Positions 1 through 7,881 of a stretch of DNA of 25,850 nt are shown one piece after another. The number at the start of each line of letters is the position of its first letter. Within the stretch, counting starts at the first letter, position 1. The notes beneath the pieces were generated by a model. The model ran no database searches, was not told where the DNA came from, and worked only from the letters and a program-made list of their open reading frames with translations. Origin of the DNA: QHXQ01 sp036389375 (GTDB lineage Bacteria; Acidobacteriota; Blastocatellia; Pyrinomonadales; Pyrinomonadaceae); NCBI GenBank assembly GCA_036389375.1, contig DASVQA010000159.1, positions 1 to 25,850 of the forward strand. Direction: 5' to 3'. A program made the translations under genes and the position numbers.

Positions 1-222
<222 letters not shown>

Positions 223-340
223 ATTTGATTCTGGAACATCATCGTACTGGATAGTATCCGATGATGACTCTTCTCGAGTTTTAGCCGCGAGCTTTATCGC
301 TCGACGGTTGCTCTCAAAGGTCTTTTCTTGGACACGCTCT

Positions 341-357
341 ATCTAGTTTTCAAAGAT
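341..357 (-). promoter_or_regulatory. boxA-like antitermination site in the rRNA leader
   Basis: On the minus strand the leader reads TCTTTGAAAACTAGATA, about 120 nt before the 16S 5' end. This closely resembles the boxA element of rRNA leaders (Bacillus-type CTTTGAAAACTGA), where the NusB/NusE complex assembles to prevent Rho termination. It lies between promoter P2 and the mature 16S, as expected. The assignment rests on motif similarity and position only. Confidence 0.6.
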
Positions 358-447
358 CGCTTTCCTTCAGTGAATCCAGACTTAGTTGCGCCAGGATTCA
401 ATCCGGTTGCTTGATAGACGACATTTTCTCGTCGCAAGCAAAACGCA

Positions 448-476
448 ACCTTAAATGATTGCGCCAACCTTGTCAA
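448..476 (-). promoter_or_regulatory. rRNA operon promoter P2
   Basis: On the minus strand there is a consensus -35 TTGACA (476-471), a 17-bp spacer and a -10 TAAGGT (453-448). It lies about 225 nt upstream of the 16S 5' end and downstream of the stronger P1, giving the tandem-promoter layout common for rRNA operons. The -10 is less canonical than that of P1. Confidence 0.65.
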
Positions 477-661
477 GCGCTGGTTCGGCTTCAGATGTCC
501 GAGCCGCCGCTGCCGTTGCCTTAGGGTGTTTTAGCCAGCGGCTTACGCCGCCGATAAAACGACCGCCCCCTTTCCCAGACATCTCTGAAAGAGAAGCGGC
601 TCGCCCAACGCACTCGGTTGTTTGCTTGAATGTCAATGCGCCGTGTTTCAGGCGAAAAGGC

Positions 662-689
662 ATTATAGAGATTCTCGTTTATTTGTCAA
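662..689 (-). promoter_or_regulatory. rRNA operon promoter P1 with upstream A/T tract
   Basis: On the minus strand this is a perfect sigma70-type promoter: TTGACA (689-684), a 16-bp spacer and TATAAT (667-662). Just upstream, at 711-701, is an AAAAAATTTT tract in the place of an UP element. Transcription would give a leader of roughly 430 nt before 16S. The preceding gene on the same strand ends at 773, so the promoter sits in the short gap behind it. Confidence 0.85.
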
Positions 690-772
690 CACCGTAGACG
701 AAAATTTTTTCAGAGATGAAACGGACTGCTGAGTTCTTCGTCTGCGCGCGAATTTAAGCCTCTGCCGCTTAA

Positions 773-1900
773 CTATCTTTTCCGCCCGGCGTGCGGCGCT
801 TCGCCCTGTGCTTCGACGCGCAAAATCCCTCGTTCGTCTCGATAAACCCTATATTTTAGTTCCTTTGTTTGACCGTTCTCTTCAGCCCGCACTGTGAAGG
901 ATTTATCGGCGCTGCCGGTCTCCACTTTAAGCGGCAGACGCCCTTTAATGTCCGGGCTACGGTAGGCGGTGTAATGCTCTTGGCGACTTTTATCGTACCC
1001 GAGCACATAGATGCGGTCGAAATCCGGCTCGTCCGGTTTCGGCTCGTCCGTGCTGCTCTTTTCGAGGATCACCCAACTGCCGGGTTGCGACTCTCGCCCC
1101 GCATTTTTATCTTTAGTCGCACCGGCATCTTTAGAGTTGACATCGTCCAAACGCTGCCAAGCCACAAACTCACGCCCCGTGCGATAGAAGATAATATCGC
1201 TTGGCACTGTCAACTCAACCTGCTTGCCGTAAACCCAACCGGCCGGCGCGGGCGAGAAAGAAGGGTCGAGCCGCACTTTATACCAAAGCTCGTTCGGCTC
1301 TTCGGGCATTTTTGGCGCTTCGGCCTCGGCCTTACGCCGCCCGGCCCCTTGCGGCACGGCCCCCGCCTTCGGCGCATCGTCGCTCTCCGTCGTCTCCAGA
1401 GATTTAGGCTTAGGCACGCGCTTCCAGCCGACGATCTCGAAGACCGCACCGCTTTCGAGTTTGAGTAGGATGTCGTCGTTGTTGCTGCGGTCTGGTGATG
1501 AACGAAGATTGGTGCTGGCGCGAATTTGTCCGGTCGCCTGTGCAGGTGTGTCCTTGTCTTCTTCGGCCAGCTTGCGCGAACGCTCCAATAAATCTTGCGG
1601 CATGACGTTGCGCGCTTCGATCCACCCTTCGGTGCGCTCTGCATCATGCGCGCGCACGCGCAGCCAGCGCTCGCCATTTTCGGCGCTCGAAGAATCCAAT
1701 ATGTCCACCACGTCGCCGCGCAGGACTTCGGATAAATCTGCCGCGACGACGGCGATAGAACTGCGCACCTGTGCGCGGCGCGCAATGATCACGCCCGTCG
1801 TCTCTTTGCCGGCGATGGTGCTGCAAGCACTCACGCCAAGCGCGAGCAGGAGCAAACAGAGAAATTTAACGTGGGCCTGTGCGCTTGTGGTCGTGGACAT
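773..1900 (-). CDS. SH3b-domain lipoprotein
   Basis: This is a predicted lipoprotein of about 375 residues. The ATG at 1900 puts an ideal lipoprotein signal at the N-terminus: a hydrophobic FLCLLLLALGVSAC stretch with the lipobox Cys at residue 26. In-frame ATGs at 1945 and 1990 give longer N-termini, and none of the three has a clear Shine-Dalgarno. Two bacterial SH3-like segments follow: one around residues 35-100 (RGDVVDIL, ERWLRVRA, GWIEARNVM) and one around 125-230 (TNLRSSPD, LWYKVRLD, GWVYGKQVEL). They are separated by a low-complexity charged linker, and the C-terminal domain of about 130 residues is unassigned. SH3b domains usually bind cell-wall peptides, so an envelope role is inferred. 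It follows the M61 peptidase gene closely, probably in one operon, and ends just before the rRNA promoters. Confidence 0.8.
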   Translation of the reverse strand: MSTTTSAQAHVKFLCLLLLALGVSACSTIAGKETTGVIIARRAQVRSSIAVVAADLSEVLRGDVVDILDSSSAENGERWLRVRAHDAERTEGWIEARNVMPQDLLERSRKLAEEDKDTPAQATGQIRASTNLRSSPDRSNNDDILLKLESGAVFEIVGWKRVPKPKSLETTESDDAPKAGAVPQGAGRRKAEAEAPKMPEEPNELWYKVRLDPSFSPAPAGWVYGKQVELTVPSDIIFYRTGREFVAWQRLDDVNSKDAGATKDKNAGRESQPGSWVILEKSSTDEPKPDEPDFDRIYVLGYDKSRQEHYTAYRSPDIKGRLPLKVETGSADKSFTVRAEENGQTKELKYRVYRDERGILRVEAQGEAPHAGRKR

Positions 1901-1958
1901 CCGGGCTGACTTGGCAGTTAAAAGAAGCTGGTCGTTCGTACTCATTATAGTTAGGAGA

Positions 1959-3485
1959 TTACTTAGAGTGTCCCCTGCTGGCTGCTTCATTGTAACCGAT
2001 CTGCTTTAATAAATCGCGCTGCGCACGATTGAGTTGCGGTGCAACGGAGATGCGCGTGGACGCCCCGATTGCGGCAACTTGCAGCCCGAAAGGTGCGAGC
2101 GTCCGGGCCAGATCAAAGTCACTACTGCCCTTGATATAAAGCTCCGTGAGCGCTGGCCCGCCCGCCACCGCATTCATTGCTTCAAGCACTACCTCATTAC
2201 CGGCGCGCTCTGCGCCAGACGTGCGACCCTGATGGAAAAGCGCGCGATAGACATCGTCAATCGAACGCTTGCCACCCGTCTGCTGGCGCACGCTCAGATC
2301 GTAGAGGTAAGCGGCCAGCATGCCCCTATGATAGACCGCCGCAGTCGGGTCGCTCCAACGTCGCCGCGACGCTTCAAGTAGCGAGAGCCCGGCGGATGCA
2401 CGTGCGCTGTTAGTGCGATTAAAGGCCAGCGCCAGATTGTCCAGATAGTTCTGAAAACTCAAATAGCCGAGGCGGACACCGGCGCGCACGGATTCGTAGA
2501 GCGTAAAGCCTTCAAAGAACCAGTCGTAATCGCCCGCAAGCGTCAGCCCGTTTGGCACCCACAGGTGAAACAGCTCATGTGCGAGCGGCATGCTCAACTG
2601 CGCGAGCGCAGAATTTTTCGACGGCGCACGCCCCGTCAGCATGAGCACCGTGCCGCCGCGCGTTTCTGCGCTCCAGACGTGGGCCGGGACGGCGCGCGGG
2701 AATGGCGCGATCACGACCAGCACGTTCTTACGCGGCACAGCGCCCGTCGCACGCACATACTCCTGAAGTATCTCTTGCATGATGTGCGCCGCGTCTTCAT
2801 CGGCGAAGGCCCAATCGCCGTCTGAAGCGAGTGTGAACGTGAGCGCCCCGGCCCGCCCGGCCCGCTGTCGCACGCCGCGCCCGACGAGAATAACGCTCGC
2901 CCCGGCCTGCGCGAGTTCATAAGTGCCGCCCGCGCCCGGCCCTTCAAGCGCCGCGCTCTGCCAGCCGGCGGGCAGCGCAAGCCGCAATTGCGCGCGCGCG
3001 GCTGGCAGCGGCAACAGGTCACCGGGCATCAAAATTCCGCGCTCCGGTGTCAACCACGAAACGTGCGCGGCGTCCGCGTCGGCCACCGGCGGGTCGAGTT
3101 TTACTTCGTAACGAAAACTGACGGCCGCTTGTGCTGCCTCGTATTCGCCCGGCGCAAGCTGGCGCACCGCGACCGGCGCACCCTGCGCATCGCCGAGCGT
3201 CAATTGTTCAATGCGCGCGCCGAGACCGAGCAGCCCGGCATAGGTTGTGCGAAACGACCATTTTGTCGTGGCTTTATCGCGCCGCCCCTCGACGCTGATG
3301 CGCGGCGGCGTCAGCGCGAGGACGCGCAAACTGGCTTGCACGTCTTGCGCAGCAGCTACGCCACCGGCGAGCAGCAGGCAGACAAACGCTATGCTCGCTC
3401 GTAGCGCAATGCGCCGCCGCGCGGGCGTAATTTTTTGACAGGCTGTGGGCAAGGGTTTATATTTTTTCGTTATCGAATCGAGCAA
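1959..3485 (-). CDS. M61-like (glycyl aminopeptidase type) secreted metallopeptidase
   Basis: A protein of about 508 residues with an Arg-rich N-terminus, a hydrophobic signal segment (IAFVCLLLAGGVAAAQ) and an N-terminal beta domain. The catalytic part has the zinc motif HELFH at residues 303-307 and the downstream FFEGFTLY motif (Glu325 a likely third ligand), which is the M61 pattern. A periplasmic or secreted exported peptidase is inferred. No ATG precedes the signal peptide: the frame opens with TTG at 3485, and another TTG lies at 3452, neither with a clear ribosome binding site, so the start is uncertain. The 5' end overlaps the promoter of the divergent small gene. The SH3b lipoprotein gene follows on the same strand. 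Confidence 0.8.
   Translation of the reverse strand: MLDSITKKYKPLPTACQKITPARRRIALRASIAFVCLLLAGGVAAAQDVQASLRVLALTPPRISVEGRRDKATTKWSFRTTYAGLLGLGARIEQLTLGDAQGAPVAVRQLAPGEYEAAQAAVSFRYEVKLDPPVADADAAHVSWLTPERGILMPGDLLPLPAARAQLRLALPAGWQSAALEGPGAGGTYELAQAGASVILVGRGVRQRAGRAGALTFTLASDGDWAFADEDAAHIMQEILQEYVRATGAVPRKNVLVVIAPFPRAVPAHVWSAETRGGTVLMLTGRAPSKNSALAQLSMPLAHELFHLWVPNGLTLAGDYDWFFEGFTLYESVRAGVRLGYLSFQNYLDNLALAFNRTNSARASAGLSLLEASRRRWSDPTAAVYHRGMLAAYLYDLSVRQQTGGKRSIDDVYRALFHQGRTSGAERAGNEVVLEAMNAVAGGPALTELYIKGSSDFDLARTLAPFGLQVAAIGASTRISVAPQLNRAQRDLLKQIGYNEAASRGHSK
3435..3463 (+). promoter_or_regulatory. sigma70-type promoter for the DUF2946-like gene
   Basis: TTGACA at 3435-3440, a 17-bp spacer and TATATT at 3458-3463, within a local AT-rich patch in otherwise GC-rich DNA. 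A start near 3470 would give a leader of about 28 nt before the GTG at 3498. The promoter lies inside the first codons of the divergent M61 peptidase gene, so the two transcripts would overlap. Confidence 0.65.
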
Positions 3486-3497
3486 GACTCTAACATA

Positions 3498-3896
3498 GTG
3501 CGTAAGCGAACGACGAGACTCACACAGGCGCGCTCAGGCTCGCGGCCGAACCGTTTCCGGCGCGGCGTGGCCTTCGTCCTGCTGCTGCTCGTGACCTATA
3601 ACGTCACGGCAGAGCTTGTGCATCGTCACGGGCAGCCGCTGCCCACGCACACGACGACAGCGACGGCGGCCGGGCGCACCTCGACGGATGAGACGACGGC
3701 TAAACCGAGTTCATCCGATCTCTGCCTGCTCTGTCAGTTCCAACAACAACTCGCGCTCGGCCTATTACACACGCCCCCGTTCACGTTCCGCTCGCTGACC
3801 ATGACGGCCGGCATCATAGCCCGGCCGAACCGTTATCTTCCGCTAACCAACACGCCACCGCGCGGGCGCGCCCCGCCCCTCGCGTCTCCTGCTTAA
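3498..3896 (+). CDS. small DUF2946-like Cys/His membrane protein
   Basis: With the GTG at 3498 as start, this is about 132 residues: a basic N-terminus (RKRTTRLTQARSGSRPNRFRR), one hydrophobic segment (VAFVLLLLVTYNVTAE), an immediate HRHG motif, a Thr-rich linker, then a DLCLLCQFQQQ motif and a C-terminus ending RGRAPP plus a short tail. A membrane helix, HxHG, CxxC and a terminal RAPP-like motif recall DUF2946 proteins, which are often encoded next to TonB-dependent copper receptors. A TonB receptor gene does follow, 198 nt downstream. The family assignment and metal role are inferences; no ribosome binding site is visible at the GTG, though the promoter upstream is good. Confidence 0.6.
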   Translation: MRKRTTRLTQARSGSRPNRFRRGVAFVLLLLVTYNVTAELVHRHGQPLPTHTTTATAAGRTSTDETTAKPSSSDLCLLCQFQQQLALGLLHTPPFTFRSLTMTAGIIARPNRYLPLTNTPPRGRAPPLASPA

Positions 3897-4094
3897 AACG
3901 TCAAACGCTCGCGCCGGCACACGGTCAGCCTCGTGTCCACTGGTGCAAGCATTGGAGCGTTGAGATCTGCTGTTCTCTGCCCTTTAACTGCGCCGAAGTT
4001 CCGCCGCAGGGGTCAGGGGGCCGGTCGAAGCGCCCTACGTTAACGTTGTATGAGGACGGCCCGAAAAAGTTCAGGCCAGTTTGCGGGAGAAGCA

Positions 4095-6491
4095 ATGATC
4101 AAGATCATATCCAGCCTCTTGCTGGCAGTTGCGTTCGGCCTTACGGCCTTCGCGCAATCGCACGTCGGCACGGTGCAGGGCACGGTGCGCGATCCTAACG
4201 GCGCGCTCGTACCTAATGCCGCAGTCACTATTACCGAGCACACCACCGGCTACAAACAGACGACGCAGACGAACGAGCAGGGCGAGTTCAAACTCGTCAA
4301 CGTGCCGTTCCACATCTACACCGTGCGCGCGGAAGCGCCCGGTTTCCAGCCCGCCGAAAAACCGGTTGACCTTGAGACGCCGCTGCCAGAGAACGTTGAT
4401 CTGACGCTCGCCATCGGCACGACGAACGAAACCGTCACGGTCACGACCGAGAATCAGGTGGTCGAGGCTGACAAGACCGCATCCGACACGGGCATCTCGC
4501 AGACACTACTGGAACGCCCGCTCGGCGCTGTCCCGTCGCGCGGCATCGAGGCTATCGTCGCCTCCGCGCCCGGCTTCGCGCCGGACGATAACGGGCGCTT
4601 GCACCCGCGCGGCTCTGAATCGCAAGTTCAGTACGTGGTGGACGGCGTGCCGATTACGGATAACCTGTCCGCGATCTTCTCGACCAGCCTCGACGCGCGC
4701 ACCATGCGGACGGTCGAAGTGCTGACGGGCGGCATCTCCGCCGAGTTTGGCGACAAGCTGGCGGGCGTCGTCAACGTCAACACGCGCTCTGGGCTTGAAG
4801 GGCCAACGCAAGGGGGCGTGACCTTCTCCGGCGGGAGCTTTTCGACCGGCGAGATCAGCACGGATTTTGCCACGCACACCAAGAAGTTCGGTTTCCTGAC
4901 GAACCTCTCGACCACCACCTCGCAACGTTATCTCGACCCGCCGACCATCGAAAACTTCCACAACTTCGGCCGCACCGGCAAGGGCTTCTTCCGGCTTGAC
5001 TACCAGTTCGACCAGAACAACTCGCTGCGCGCTACGTTCCTCCTCGGCGGCTCTAACTTTCAAGTGCCCAACCGGCTCGAACAGGAGATCGCCGGTCAAG
5101 ACCAGAAACAGCGTCTGCGCGACAACTCCGAGTTCATCACCTTCGAGCACATCTTCTCGCCGACGGCGCTCGGTCAGTTCTCCTTCTTCCATCGCGGCGG
5201 GAGCGCCCGGCTGACGAGCAATCCGCTCTCCACGCCGGTCGCCGCCTTTCAGGAGCGCACGCTCAATAACACCGGCGGCATCGCAGCCATCTCGCTCACG
5301 CGCGGCAAGCACAACATCAAGTTCGGCGGGCAATTCACCATCACCCCGCTCGACGAGCATTTCAGCTTCTACCCGACCGTCGCGTTTCCCGCGCTGACCG
5401 ACGAAAACGGCGACACCGTGCCGAACCCGGTCAACGCCTTTACGGCCGCCAACCCGTTCGTCTTCGCGGGGCACAAGACGGGCCGGACGCTCAGCGCCTA
5501 CGTGCAGGATCGTTTCACGCTGTTCCCCAATTTCACGCTCGACGCGGGCGTGCGCTACGACAACTACCGGCTGCTCATCCACGACGATGCTTTCAGCCCG
5601 CGCATCGGCATCGCCTATTTCATCCCGCGCACGCAGACGACCCTGCGCGCCTCCTACAATCGCTTCTTCCAGCCGCCCCCGGCTGAAAATCTCCTGCTCG
5701 CCAGTTCCACGCAGGCGGCGGCCATTTCACCGCTCGCCGTGCTTCAGGGCGTGACTACGTTGCAGCCCATTCAGCCCGACAAGGAGAACGTCTACGAGGT
5801 CGGCGCGCAGCAGGCGCTCGCGCGCTACTTCCGGCTCAACCTGACGGTCTATCAGAAGCGCATCCAGAACTTCTCCGACAAAGATCAGTTCTTTGAAACC
5901 GGCGTTATCTTTCCCATCACCATCTCAAGCGGGCGCGTCACGGGCGAAGAACTCCGGCTCGAATCAATCGACATGCACGGCTTCCGCGCGTTCGTCTCCT
6001 ACGCCAACTCGCGCGCCTACGGCGTGACGCCCATTAACGGCGGGCTGTTTCTCGGCGAAGACCCCGGCGATCTGCGCACCGTCGGTTTGAAGTTTGCCAA
6101 CGACCATGATCAACGCAACTCGCTGCAATTCCAGATGAGCTACAACCACCGGAGCGGCGTCTACGCCATCTTCGGCGGGCGCTACGATTCCGGCTATCCG
6201 GTGGACGTTCAACCTGGCACGACGCGCGCGGATTTCAGCGCCGCAGGCTTCGACCCGCGCCTCTTCGACGAGATCGACTTCCAGCGCGGCCGCACACGCC
6301 CGCGCACCATCTTCGACTTCTCCATCGGCGCAGACCTGCTGCGTAAAGAGCGCGCTTCGCTCAACCTGCAATTCGACGTGCAGAATCTGACGAACGCGCT
6401 CTATCTCTACAACTTCGAGTCGGTCTTTAGCGGCACGCACGTCGGCAGCCCGCGCCTGCTCAGCGGCCGGCTCGGCATCCGCTTCAAATAG
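4095..6491 (+). CDS. TonB-dependent receptor with N-terminal carboxypeptidase-regulatory domain (receptor 1)
   Basis: A 798-residue outer-membrane protein. The ATG at 4095 is preferred over the upstream in-frame codon at 4050 because GGGAGA lies just before it and a clean signal peptide begins there (MIKIISSLLLAVAFGLTAFA, cleavage before Gln21). Domains in order: a CarboxypepD_reg beta-sandwich (GTVQGTVRDPNGALVPNAAV, about 24-105), a plug (QVVEADKTASDTGIS, YVVDGVPITDN, EVLTGGISAEFGDKLAGVVNV, about 125-240), then a beta-barrel to the C-terminal aromatic-poor RLGIRFK. The substrate cannot be read from sequence, and I see no cysteine in the chain. The DUF2946-like gene upstream suggests a metal ligand, weakly. 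The gene ends at a strong intrinsic terminator. Confidence 0.92.
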   Translation: MIKIISSLLLAVAFGLTAFAQSHVGTVQGTVRDPNGALVPNAAVTITEHTTGYKQTTQTNEQGEFKLVNVPFHIYTVRAEAPGFQPAEKPVDLETPLPENVDLTLAIGTTNETVTVTTENQVVEADKTASDTGISQTLLERPLGAVPSRGIEAIVASAPGFAPDDNGRLHPRGSESQVQYVVDGVPITDNLSAIFSTSLDARTMRTVEVLTGGISAEFGDKLAGVVNVNTRSGLEGPTQGGVTFSGGSFSTGEISTDFATHTKKFGFLTNLSTTTSQRYLDPPTIENFHNFGRTGKGFFRLDYQFDQNNSLRATFLLGGSNFQVPNRLEQEIAGQDQKQRLRDNSEFITFEHIFSPTALGQFSFFHRGGSARLTSNPLSTPVAAFQERTLNNTGGIAAISLTRGKHNIKFGGQFTITPLDEHFSFYPTVAFPALTDENGDTVPNPVNAFTAANPFVFAGHKTGRTLSAYVQDRFTLFPNFTLDAGVRYDNYRLLIHDDAFSPRIGIAYFIPRTQTTLRASYNRFFQPPPAENLLLASSTQAAAISPLAVLQGVTTLQPIQPDKENVYEVGAQQALARYFRLNLTVYQKRIQNFSDKDQFFETGVIFPITISSGRVTGEELRLESIDMHGFRAFVSYANSRAYGVTPINGGLFLGEDPGDLRTVGLKFANDHDQRNSLQFQMSYNHRSGVYAIFGGRYDSGYPVDVQPGTTRADFSAAGFDPRLFDEIDFQRGRTRPRTIFDFSIGADLLRKERASLNLQFDVQNLTNALYLYNFESVFSGTHVGSPRLLSGRLGIRFK

Positions 6492-6512
6492 TCGGGAGCC
6501 GCCACTTTTACA

Positions 6513-6567
6513 CGCAGCCGCCGGTCCTTGATTGACCCGCTCAAGGGCCGGCGGCTGCGACCTTTTT
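6513..6567 (+). terminator. Rho-independent terminator after receptor 1
   Basis: Two 19-nt arms (6513-6531 and 6541-6559), GC-rich (CAGCCGCCGG / CCGGCGGCTG), pair throughout with a single G-U wobble around a 9-nt loop. They are followed by a T5 run at 6563-6567. This is the clearest intrinsic terminator in the window and separates receptor 1 from the micro-protein/VWFA/purH unit. Confidence 0.88.
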
Positions 6568-6632
6568 GGAACTCAGGCGGGTGCGCTCGCGTTCTTCCTG
6601 TTGAATCGCCGCCACGTTTGACTCTCGCATCA

Positions 6633-6662
6633 TTGACATGCTTCGGCACGCGCCGATAGAAT
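6633..6662 (+). promoter_or_regulatory. sigma70-type promoter upstream of the micro-protein/VWFA/purH unit
   Basis: TTGACA at 6633-6638, an 18-bp spacer and TAGAAT at 6657-6662. It lies directly after the receptor 1 terminator, and the expected start near 6669 leaves a 45-nt leader before the GTG at 6714. This is the best candidate for the promoter of the three following genes. Confidence 0.7.
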
Positions 6663-6713
6663 GCGTTTCTCGCGTCCGGTGTTGCTGGCGATTACCACCT
6701 TGAGGATCAAACC

Positions 6714-6791
6714 GTGAGTCTCGTCAAGATCATCATCATCACCTTAGCCGTCATCCTGAGCATCCTGTTCTTCGGGCGGTTCCTGTTCTAG
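6714..6791 (+). CDS. 25-residue hydrophobic micro-protein
   Basis: GTG at 6714 opens 25 codons: MSLVKII, then an almost purely aliphatic helix, then FFGRFLF and TAG. A Shine-Dalgarno core TGAGGA (6701-6706) sits 7-8 nt before the start, which is better than most large genes here have. A strong promoter lies 50-80 nt upstream and a terminator is just before that. One basic residue before and one after the hydrophobic stretch suggests a single-span inner-membrane peptide. Function unknown; it could also be a leader peptide controlling the VWFA gene that begins 14 nt after its stop. I do not recognise a family. Confidence 0.55.
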   Translation: MSLVKIIIITLAVILSILFFGRFLF

Positions 6792-6805
6792 CCTGCGCGG
6801 CGACC

Positions 6806-7825
6806 GTGACGAACAACTGCACGAACGTGCCCCGCCGTCACAAACCGCCGCGCACTGCCCGCTCCGTCCGTCTTCTCTTCGGCCTTCTCGTCTTAAGCCT
6901 CGCGCTGCCCGCGCTCGCTGTGTACGCGCAGCCGCCCGCGTCCGCCGCCGACGAAATCATCACCGTCCGCACAGACTTCATCACCGTGCCCGCCGTCGTC
7001 ACCGACGCGCACGGCGCACGTGTGACCGGGCTTATGCGCACAGATTTCGAGTTGCGCATTGACGGTCGCCCCGTCGCCATTGACTATTTCACCGCCGGCA
7101 CGCCCCGCGTCGCACTCCTCTTTGCGCTCGACGCTTCGGGTAGCAGCTACGCCAACGTCGCCCGGCAGCGCGAGACGGCGCTCGCCCTCTTCGCCCGCTT
7201 CGGCGGCAACTCGCACGTCGCCGTCCTCACCTTCGCCGAGCAGCCGCATCTCGCCCTGCCCTTCACCGACGCGCCCGAACAGACGCGCGCTGCCTTTCAA
7301 GTCGCCGCGCAGCCGAATCAACACACGGCCATCTTCGACGCGGCGCTCGCCGCCGTCCGCGCCTTCGACGAAAGCAGGTTGAGCGCAACCGAGCGCCGCA
7401 TCGTCGTGCTCATCAGCGACGGGCTGGACACCGCAAGCACGACGCGCCCGGCCGATGTGCTCGCCGAAGCGCAGGCGCGCGGCGTCACGCTCTACGTCAT
7501 CCACCTGCCGCTCTTGACGGTGGCGGGCGGTGAACTCGTCGTCCGCCGGCCCGCGCGCGGCTTCCGCGAACTGGGCGAGCGCACCGGCGGCAAATACTTC
7601 CGCGCCGGTGACGCGCGCACGGCGCTCGACGCACGCGCCGCCCCAGACCTCGCGCCCCTCTTTCAAGCTATCGCCGCAGACCTTGCAAGCCAGTACGTGC
7701 TCGGCGTCTATCCACCGGCGGACGCGCGCGCGGGTGAGCATAGCATCCAGCTTGCGTTGAAGGCGGCGGCGGCGCGTAAGCTGCGCGTCCGGGCATTACG
7801 CGCGGGCTACAACCTGAAACCATGA
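6806..7825 (+). CDS. secreted VWFA-domain protein (acidobacterial type)
   Basis: A 339-residue protein starting at GTG 6806, with a twin-Arg-rich n-region and a hydrophobic signal (LLFGLLVLSLALPALAVYAQ). A short beta domain follows (IITVRTDFITVPAVVTDAHG, TDFELRIDG), then a von Willebrand A domain from about residue 102. Its MIDAS motif DxSxS is present as D109-A-S-G-S113, with a later VVLISDGLDT strand carrying the usual downstream Asp. The layout matches the VWFA-related family described in Acidobacteria (TIGR03436). Likely a metal-dependent adhesion or assembly module in the periplasm or outside; the partner is unknown. It is probably co-transcribed with the preceding micro-protein gene and with purH, whose longest frame overlaps its stop by ATGA. 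The start lacks a strong ribosome binding site. Confidence 0.85.
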   Translation: MTNNCTNVPRRHKPPRTARSVRLLFGLLVLSLALPALAVYAQPPASAADEIITVRTDFITVPAVVTDAHGARVTGLMRTDFELRIDGRPVAIDYFTAGTPRVALLFALDASGSSYANVARQRETALALFARFGGNSHVAVLTFAEQPHLALPFTDAPEQTRAAFQVAAQPNQHTAIFDAALAAVRAFDESRLSATERRIVVLISDGLDTASTTRPADVLAEAQARGVTLYVIHLPLLTVAGGELVVRRPARGFRELGERTGGKYFRAGDARTALDARAAPDLAPLFQAIAADLASQYVLGVYPPADARAGEHSIQLALKAAAARKLRVRALRAGYNLKP

Positions 7826-7881
7826 CAAGGGACGTTGGCGAGCTTAGAAATTGTCGGCCCGGCAACGCGCGCATGAAAGCT

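Noticed and set aside
631..636. A third TTGACA on the minus strand in the rRNA leader
   Set aside because: No acceptable -10 hexamer is found 16-18 nt downstream (GTGCGT), so it was not called as a promoter.
4506..5582. 358-codon minus-strand frame opposite receptor 1
   Set aside because: Shadow of the receptor plug and barrel region; composition Arg/Val/Glu-rich with no domain.
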